Assembly: GCA_003116995.1 (NCBI GenBank)
Contig: BDSL01000005.1
Span: forward strand, 496,001-560,000
Direction of reading: 5' to 3'
Source: Yamagishiella unicocca
Taxonomy: Eukaryota; Chlorophyta; Chlorophyceae; Chlamydomonadales; Volvocaceae
Length of the DNA: 64,000 nt
Shown: positions 57,101 through 64,000 of the stretch, piece by piece
Position numbering within the stretch: position 1 is the stretch's first letter
How the letters are laid out: every line of letters begins with the position of its first letter
Translations under genes and position numbers: made by a program
The notes under the pieces: generated by a model
What the model was told of the DNA's origin: nothing
What the model saw: the letters and a program-made list of their open reading frames with translations, nothing else
Database searches by the model: none

Positions 57101-60100
57101 ACAAAATGGCCGCTGTATATATTTAGGGTTTTAGGGTTTTTAAGGGTTTTTAAGGGTTTATATATATATATATACCCTAAATATATTCCATTGATGTAGC
57201 GCAATCAACATGGATTGCCATCTCTATTGTCGTCCACGCACATGGTTCACATGGTGACACATGGTGTGCGTGTGGACCTGCTGGCACATGTATGGTGGAA
57301 TAATAATAATAATGAGTACGCTGGCACTAGGCCTAGCATGTATTACGGGGGCGGGGCGGTGAGGGTGTTAGTACACCCTATACGCTCGCGCCACCTGGGT
57401 TTGGTGTATGGTGGCACATGTATGGTGGCACATGTATGGTGGCACATGTATGGTGGCACATGGTGGACCGCAGGTCCACCGCTCGATGCGGTCAGTGTAT
57501 GTATGTACGTACATATAGATATATCCGAAACTACTATGTACTACATACGTACTTCTCAAGCAATACAATGTTGTTCGGCGGCGGTAAATTTCGTACAGTC
57601 ACTGAGTGCGTGGCTTTACTGGACTGGTCAATACATACCTACTATAGGCTATCTTACTTGCCTGTCTACCTATCTACCTATCTGCCCCAGCCAGGCTGAG
57701 CCCTATCTATCTATATATCTAGCAAGAGGAGTCATTTTATGAAAGTACCCTAAATATATGAATTATTCGTTGGGTGCGGTGCCTGCTTACATCCAGGGCG
57801 AATATTGCCCTGTTGCGCTTGTTCCGTCGATCCAAGGCATAGATGCTGAGGCTCAACTTCCTGGCGTACTTGCCCACCACCCCTCCAATGGACCCCTTCA
57901 GGTATTCCAAGCCCGCCTGCAAGCAATATATACATAGGATGGACATCCACCACATACACACAGGCAGGGCGGTTAATTAACTAATAATAAATGTCTACCT
58001 GCTGTGTGCATGCTGGCCACCCTGCCCAGCGAATGAATATATAGGTTATTGTTTTAAGCATGTATGTACGTATGCATGCATGCATTGTACCCTCTTACTT
58101 CGGCTTGCTTGCTTGGTTAGTCCCGCCTGCTCTCAGAACTATGTACATGTGCAGCTAGCCATACCTGCCTATGCATGTATCTACGTATCCTCCCTGCTGC
58201 CAACAAAGATACAGCGAGCCATCCAGACCTACCTATTTATACTACCGGTAATATCTATCCTCACACAAGCATGCAGACCACGCACCATTAGTCAGGCAGG
58301 TGCCTGATCTGCTGCATCCAGCAGCAGGTAGCTACAGTAGCTAGCTAGGTGGCTAATACACATTGTCCAATGTGGCAAGCATCCGTCCATGCCGCTCCAT
58401 CTGCTATGAATTATGTGGCACGCACACACCTACCTAGCTAGCTACCTCAGTTCAGTAAGCAGGCAGGTACGGCTCGCTCTAAGTCCCTATCTATCTACCT
58501 GCTGCTCCGAGCACCTATATAAGCTAGCCCCACGCGCGCAGCGAATCAAGCAATACTCGTGCATTTGGCTGCTTGCTTGCGTGAAGAAGTAAGATGGACA
58601 TGTTTGGTTAAATGAACATACAACGGACATCCGCCGCTAGATAGCTTATTATTCAAACCATGGTTTTATTCAAACCATACATGAAAGCTTAAGCCAGCGA
58701 GCGAGTTACTTAATGGACACACCATGCATGGCTGTATTTGGGTGCGTATCTGCATGCATGGACATGCCATCCGTATGCATCTATACGTAGTAGGTACTAG
58801 GTAGGTAGGTACGTACATATCAAGCTAGTAAATACCTAACTACCCGTGCACTCACGTACCTCCATCTCGCTAAGTTTGATTCTTTCCACAAAGTCCGGCC
58901 ACAGCCGCACTAGCTCCAGTACTAAGGTGCTGTTGTCCTGAGAGTCCATGAAGGCACGCAGCGTGCGAGGCAGCCCAGTGACATTGTCACCGCAGAAGCA
59001 GGTGCCCTTCAGCTTGTCGGTCGTCCCATTGAGGCAGCGCCTACGTGTTAGGAGAGCGCGACGGGTGGCGCACCGTAAAGCCAAAAATTTATAAGATAGA
59101 AGCGTTTTGTTCCAGAAGTGGCCGTGCGTGCGTATAATTACACGCAATGTCTTTCCATATTTACAATTTCGAAGGAGGTAGAGAGAAACGGGCGTACTTG
59201 TTGGCGTCTCCATCTTGCTGAAACACATGATACATACATATTGTATCATGCATGGATGGCATGGCTTACTTTATGCCACCACCGGTCATCATACACGCAT
59301 GCGTGGTGTACTAGGAAGATCCGTACTTGCGTCCATCCGCCCCGCCGCCCCATGCATAACCGGACGTAGGTACGTACCAGATGGTCCCAGTTGAGCAAGA
59401 ATTCTCTCGGGAGGCCGTGTCTTTCGCTGATTCTGCTGGCGCCTGCTGCTCTACTGTATTATTTGCCAAGGTTTCGCCAAGTTTGTCGTAGATTAATTTA
59501 AGTAGATTGGTATAGTCGTAGTAGCCATCGTCGTCATCGTTGGAGAATGGATAGTTATAGTCATCGTTGGAGTCTTCCCCGTGATCAGTGGCATTTCCCA
59601 TCTCTTTTGGTATCCGTTCGAGTCTGCCCACCAAATCAAGAAAAGACAGCTCGGCAACCTGGTCGTACGACACGTCGGATCGACCACGGGCGGATAAATG
59701 CCGGTTGATCGCTCGGTTGGACGGTTAGGAACATTTAGCATTCACGCAGGGAAAACATTATTATTTAAGCAGTCAAGATGTAATGAATGAACGAATATAC
59801 ACTTTACTTCAAATGCAGAATCGAGTAGTGGCTGGACAACATGTATGCCGGCCTTACTTGGGTCATTTTCACTAACGGAGGGGATAATAATGTCCAACAG
59901 CGAGTGCATGCGGGCGTGGCGCGGTAGTGGCGGTGGCGAATGAACATCCAGCCGCCATGCATCGATGCCAAGCCAGTAATTGCGTGCATCGATCGGTAGG
60001 GCATGAAAGTAACTGAATGCTTGGCTCACTCGCTGATGCATGAATGATGCACGATGATGGAGGCATTTTCATTCTTCCCTGCCTAATCTAGCTATGCACG

Positions 60101-60909
60101 TATGTACCTACCTACCTGCTGCCACCATCGCTCCGTACTGTAGGCAGGGCCGGTGGTAGGTGCGGGCATATAGGGGCGGAGTCCGCCCCTCAGTTCGTTC
60201 CCCACCCCCTATATAATACACGCCAGGCTATCGGTGTAGCTCAATTGGGAGAGCCCGAAAAATCCAATCCTTGTGGCCTGGGAGATCCCAGGTTCAATTC
60301 CCACAAGGTGCGGCACAGGAGATGCAGGTTCGAATCCTGCCGCCGATCCCGATGGTGCGGGCAGCCAATAGCCATCGGTGTGGTTAGGGAGGACTAACTC
60401 TAGTATGAAGTGTTGGGGCTTAGGCCAGAGACGGGAGCGTGTGCGTCCTACGGATGGCTCAACCATCAAGTACACTCAAGTACACCAAGCATGGCGGCAT
60501 GCTGGACATGGAGCTGGCGGAAGACCGGTTTCCGGAGAGCGCTTGAATCTCAAAAATTGATACTAATATGAGTTAGGGATGTGGCAGGAGCACCAGCCTC
60601 CGGCGAGTTGCACTAACTGGTCGTGTTCCACAGCGATAATGTGGCGTGGGCCTTAGCGATATGAGGTGGATTGGTACTGGTGGCGCGAGCGTATAGGGTG
60701 TACTGATGCCCTCACCGCCCCGCCCCCTTAACAACATGCCAGGCCTAGTGCCGGCGTAATGTAATAATAATAATAATACACGCCAGGCTCCGGCCGGCGT
60801 AATATTATTCTGTATTACTGAAGGGTGGGGCGGCGGCTATCGCGTGCGTCCTGCAACCGCGCCGTTGCACACAAGCAAGGTCCGGCGGCGGCGGCTGGCA
60901 CGTGCAGCG

Positions 60910-60944
<35 letters not shown>

Positions 60945-63900
60945 GTGGCTGGTAAATATGTCTGCTCGCACGCACGCACCTCAAATTCAGACAGATTCCT
61001 GAAAGATTCGGCGTAGAGGATGTTGCGGATATTGTTGTTAATGACATCGCTATTATTGGAGGGTTCGAATACGAATGCGACATCCAGCGAACGGGCGGTG
61101 AAGTTCGTGCAGGTATCGGCCAGCGCCAGAACCTCCTCTGTGATCTCGTTGCTAGTGAGGTTAAGCTTGTTGCCGCCGCCAGCAGCAGCATCCGTCACCA
61201 CCTCGACTGACATTGGCTTTGCGGCACGGCCCTTCCTGTACTCGCCCCATACCTCACTTTTTGTTAAGGTATCCATGTCTTCACGGATTTCTGCGATACG
61301 ATCCCGACGAGCTGTGCTGGTGGTTCCGGCGACGGTACATGGGGCCACGAACTTGATCTGCACATGCATCCCAGCCAACAGCATCGGTGTAGCTCAATTG
61401 GGAGAGCCCGAAAAATCCAATCCTTGTGGCCTGGGAGATCCCAGGTTCGATTCCTAAAAGGTGCGGCACAGGAGATGCAGGTCGAATCCTGCCGCCGATC
61501 CCGACCGTGCGGGCAGCCAATAGCCATCGGTGTGGTTAGGGAGGACTAACCCTAGTTTGAAGTGTTGGGGCTTAGGCCAGAGACGGGAGCGTGTGCGTCC
61601 TACGGGTGGCTGAACCATCAAGTACACTCAAGTACACCAAGCATGGCGGCATGCTGGACATGGAGCTGGCGGAAGACCGGTTTCCGGAGAGCGCTTGAAT
61701 CTTAAAAATTGATACTAATATGAGTTAGGGATGTGGCAGGAGCACCAGCCTCCGGCGAGTTGCACTAACTGGTCGTGTTCCACAGCGATAATGTGGCGTG
61801 GGCCTTAGCGATATGAGGTGGATTGGTACTGGTGGCGCGAGCGTATAGGGTGTACTGATGCCCTCACCGCCCCGCCCCCTTAACAACATGCCAGGCCTAG
61901 TGCCGGCGTAATGTAATAATACTAATAATAATCCCAGCCAACAGCGGCGGGAGTACATACGAACGAGGGAGCGAGGCTGCTGCTTGCTCGACGGTCGTAA
62001 TTATGTATTGCGTAAGCAATCATTCAAGCATTTGCCCACTTAGTAATTAACAACGAAAGCATTTGCCCACGTAGTACGTACTTGATCCGAGTAATAATGT
62101 AAAAATGGTACGTCCGTACGTACTCGCACGCACGCAGACGGTACCTATAAAACCTCGTCATTCCCGCGTTTGTGCGTGCTTGCATACTTCAGGAAGAAAT
62201 ATTCGTTGCGCACCTTCAGCTGGGCGTAGGCGATGTGCGCAAAGTCCCCCAGGTATACGAAGCTTCCCGCCTCGGGCAGCACTTCTGAGCTGTCGTTCAC
62301 CACAGAAACCATGGTGCTGTGTGCATACGTATCCGTATGATGAGCGCGCGGATATGTAGGATTAAGTAGATAGAGAGTTGGCGAGGCAGGCAAGCAAGGT
62401 AGATACGTAGGGAATATCAGGTAGGCGCAGGTAGGAGCATATATAGCATGCACCGACCGCAGACCCATTACTTTGCCTGTTTATTCGGCCGGTATGCATT
62501 TCGGTATGTAGGGATAGCCTCATATATATAATGAAAAGACCTCAGTTTGCTGCTGAGGATGAATATTATTGTCAATAATGTTTTTGTCAATTGGACATGC
62601 ATGAATACGACCGAGCTTGTAATAAATGGTTATCATTGCGCTCGATGTTAACTAATAACGCTGTATGTGAGTATTTGTTGGACATGAGTAAAGGCTATCT
62701 GATGCTACATATAATAATAATAATAATAATGAGTACGCTGGCACTAGGCCTAGCCTGTATTACGGGGGCGGGGCGGTGAGGGTGTTAGTACACCCTATAC
62801 GCTCGCGCCACTGATGCTACGTATAAAAAAGAGGAAACGCTCGATGTTAACTAACGCTGTATGTATGTATGTATTAGTCGGCGGACATGAGCAGTAAAGG
62901 CTATGCTACGTATCAAAAAGAGGGAAAATGCCAAGCAAGCCTACACCAACGGTCTATCTAGGTAGTTCGGACATTCGGGGTTATCGAATAAAACCCGCCA
63001 AATTAATTACGGAGAGAAGTCGTTCGTTCCCTTATTAGTGCAATAGATGTCTACCCAGGCAAGCCGGCGAGATGTATGGCCCACGCAGCGCGCGCGCAGC
63101 AGGGCATGAACGAGCAAGCAAGCCGCAGCGCTGATGAGTCATCCTCACATCAAACACGCACTCACTCGACGATGAACTCGAAGGCATCCTCTGTGCTGAA
63201 CAGCTCTCCCACGTTGGATTTCTCCCAGTTTTTGCCCGTGTCGTGTGACTGTACGCCGTACGTGTGTATGTTCGGTGCGCGCACATACGTAAGTGTGTGC
63301 AAGACAAACGCAAGTAAAGCGGGTGCACGCACACAAGCAGAAGTAACAATGAGTAAGGGTGTAATAAGTGAGGTATAAAATGACAACGCGCGGAATATCG
63401 GTATTCGATGGGAAAAACGTTAAAGCTTAGTAGAACACATACAGCAGAAGCTCGGCTAGCGAGTATATCGATGCATGTAGGGAATAGTGAACCAGCCATA
63501 CTCATCACGAAACGTCCAACGAACCGACAGCCGACATACAAGCGAGGAATGCGTACGTTCGGGCCCCAAGGTGTGGCTGGTACATATGTAGGCGCTTTCT
63601 AAAAACGTGCGCGCCACCACATAGCATATGTACACACGCACCTGCCTGCAAGCAACGCGCCCCGGATTTGTCCGCCGTCGTCCAGGGCCGGCGCACCCCA
63701 TGCCATGCATTGATAGATGGACGTAACTGGTATAATGTAATCTGGAATCCTTACACCCCCTGTTGTTATACGCGGTAGGTTATTACGCCTTTTCATGCTT
63801 ACAGTCTACATATGCATACGTACTACGTGCGTGCATCGCTCGCTCGATCGATCGCTCGATCGGCGGATCGATCGAGCGATCCAGCCTGCTGCGTGCATGC

Positions 63901-64000
63901 ATGCAGCTGGACGCACGGCATGCGCGCACCTTCATGGAAGAGATGACGCTGTCCTTGAAGGCCGAGGAGCCCGACTCCGTATGATACCACACAGCCAAGA
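48176..64000 (-). CDS. polycystin-family (PKD2-type) TRP cation channel, 5' end outside window
   Basis: At least 22 minus-strand exons joining in phase, last ~1406 residues: >64000-63930, 63248-63166, 62316-62214, 61357-60980, 59852-59808, 59658-59378, 59040-58860, 57916-57791, 57009-56931, 56671-56613, 56530-56492, 55798-55630, 54993-54864, 54473-54329, 54086-53944, 53803-53617, 53218-53120, 52618-51796, 51515-51397, 51153-50878, 49182-48865, 48544-48176. The first part is the large extracellular loop, with N-glycosylation-type sites. Membrane helices follow: FMVISILATAVDIF, HLAMLAWIFYYFHL, GWLYFGLAMFLLMGLR, FVFTAGMVLLLCLAVFSLF, pore region (QFTEFGKGISALARL) and S6 (MAVTVFFWLSVVLLVLVVQN), then IFTRAYTEAKG. 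A long cytoplasmic tail has Gln/Gly/Ser-rich stretches and a conserved-looking FKYFMVRWRV segment. Such channels conduct Ca2+/cations; the Chlamydomonas PKD2 acts in flagella. Exon 59852-59808 and the 55798-55630 model are the least certain. Confidence 0.87.
49183..50877. other. large intron of the polycystin gene with GC-rich island
   Basis: This 1.7-kb intron contains a GC-rich stretch (about 49540-50480) with overlapping open frames on both strands, none matching a domain I know. It could be an unrecognised insertion or an alternative exon. Confidence 0.4.
52757..53035. repeat. degenerate palindromic repeat array (CCGGTTA/TAACCGG)
   Basis: Roughly a dozen degenerate units of the type ggtaaccggcgtacccc / ggtaactggcatacc, with recurring near-palindromic ccggtaaccgg cores. 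They fill most of the intron between the S6 exon (53218-53120) and the tail exon (52618-51796). Confidence 0.85.
55451..55600. repeat. 77-bp tandem duplication in polycystin intron
   Basis: Copies start at 55451 and 55528, both with ccagaccagaaggta and ending near tatatactgtacatgca. They differ by a few substitutions and one short indel. Confidence 0.92.
55927..55990. mobile_element. short interspersed element, copy 1 (older family)
   Basis: The sequence tgcgggcatataggggcgga and following bases recur at 60161-60229. Both contain the inverted repeat ggggcggagtccgcccc and end near taatacacgc-aggct. Confidence 0.6.
57117..57186. repeat. telomere-like TTTAGGG tract within an inverted repeat
   Basis: TTTAGGG, TTTTAGGG and two TTTTTAAGGG units are followed by (TA)n. 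The 12-base arms atatatttaggg (57117-57128) and ccctaaatatat (57175-57186) are inverted repeats. A further taccctaaatatat occurs near 57746. Confidence 0.7.
57299..57394 (-). mobile_element. ~98-bp SINE-tail element, copy 1
   Basis: In minus orientation, starts gtggcgcgagcgtatagggt, and ends with (TTA)n as read on the plus strand. It differs from the copy at 62714-62811 by about one base, but resembles the 3' ~100 bases of the full SINEs only at an estimated 85%. Confidence 0.75.
57405..57465. repeat. 14-bp tandem repeat (tatggtggcacatg)
   Basis: About four direct copies immediately beside the SINE-tail element, in a polycystin intron. Related cacatggtg motifs continue at 57240-57295. Confidence 0.85.
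60161..60229. mobile_element. short interspersed element, copy 2, interrupted by a SINE
   Basis: Second copy of the element at 55927-55990. Its 3' end aatacacgccaggct became the target-site duplication of the SINE inserted at 60230, so this element is older than that insertion. Confidence 0.6.
60230..60774 (+). mobile_element. tRNA-derived SINE, full length, copy 1
   Basis: 545 bp, flanked by the direct repeat aatacacgccaggct (60215-60229 and 60775-60789). The tRNA-like head has a perfect pol III A box TAGCTCAATTGG (60237-60248) and a perfect B box GGTTCGAATCC (60327-60337). A second, one-mismatch B box GGTTCAATTCC lies at 60291-60301. The head ends can pair like an acceptor stem (TCGG.../...CCGA). 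A ~400-bp body and a (TAA)n tail follow. It lies antisense in a polycystin intron. Reverse transcriptase would be supplied by a partner LINE, which is not present here. Confidence 0.9.
60905..60944. repeat. (TAA)n microsatellite
   Basis: Eleven or so TAA units in the intron following polycystin exon 61357-60980. Confidence 0.9.
61368..61382. repeat. 15-bp target-site duplication (partner at 61931-61945)
   Basis: The sequence atcccagccaacagc is repeated exactly on both sides of the second SINE. Exactness suggests a recent insertion. Confidence 0.95.
61383..61930 (+). mobile_element. tRNA-derived SINE, full length, copy 2
   Basis: 548 bp, nearly identical to the copy at 60230-60774. A box TAGCTCAATTGG at 61390-61401. 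The first B box is perfect here (GGTTCGATTCC, 61444-61454), while the second has lost a base (near 61479). It is inserted 26 bp upstream of the polycystin exon starting at 61357, i.e. beside its splice acceptor, in antisense orientation. Confidence 0.92.
62714..62811 (-). mobile_element. ~98-bp SINE-tail element, copy 2
   Basis: Almost identical to 57299-57394 and with the same 5' boundary. It is flanked by tgatgctacatata (62700-62713) and tgatgctacgtata (62812-62825), a one-mismatch target-site duplication. This shows it inserted as a unit rather than being a decayed SINE. Confidence 0.8.

Noticed and set aside
60237..60340. Possible tRNA gene
   Set aside because: A and B boxes are good, but the spacing is too long, there are two B boxes, and the unit repeats at 61383 with target duplications, so it is a SINE head.
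63830..63890. cgctcgatcgatcgctcgatcggcggatcgatcgagcga palindromic stretch as a regulatory site
   Set aside because: Looks like simple-sequence (GATC/CGAT)n expansion in an intron; no independent support for function.

Overview
The window is nuclear DNA of a volvocine green alga (the Chlamydomonas-Volvox group). Genes are split into many short exons with GTGAGT/GTGCGT-type donors and CAG acceptors. Coding regions are GC-rich with long Ala/Gly/Pro/Ser low-complexity runs. TGTAA, the usual green-algal poly(A) signal, follows several stop codons. An extensin-like (Ser-Pro)n rod and a large polycystin also fit. The looser, less GC-rich introns suggest a colonial relative rather than C. reinhardtii itself, but the species cannot be fixed from sequence alone. 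Exon models were built by hand by requiring reading phase to match across every junction.

Layout. 1-3427 (+): 3' end of an unidentified gene. 4240-9473 (+): HflX-family GTPase with a very large acidic insertion in its G domain. 10241-12500 (+): ADP-ribosylglycohydrolase-fold protein that has lost key metal ligands. 12912-13826 (+): 211-residue protein of unknown function. 14559-14798 (+): doubtful small ORF. 15429-17749 (-): peroxisome-type mitochondrial-carrier-family transporter, divergent from 18121-18549 (+), intronless TAF9. 19987-22917 (+): F-box plus ankyrin-like repeat protein. 24065-29991 (+): complete 14-exon acetyl-CoA synthetase. 32873-44774 (+): about 26-exon subtilisin-like protease with beta-trefoil, Ser-Pro rod and C-terminal membrane anchor. 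48176 to beyond 64000 (-): polycystin (PKD2-type TRP channel) gene, 5' end outside the window, convergent with the protease.

Repeats. The polycystin introns hold two full-length tRNA-derived SINEs (60230-60774 and 61383-61930), each with its own 15-bp target-site duplication and a (TAA)n tail. They also hold two ~98-bp elements related only to the SINE tail and two copies of an older short element, one of which was the landing site of a SINE. Introns of HflX and the protease carry minisatellites with 22-, 27-, 37- and 48-bp units.

How the genes relate. There are no operons. Acetyl-CoA synthetase and the peroxisomal-type carrier both fit acetate/fatty-acid metabolism, which in these algae is partly peroxisomal, but their proximity may be chance. 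The protease resembles the subtilases used in volvocine wall lysis and hatching, and the polycystin resembles flagellar-membrane channels; a functional link between them is not shown here.
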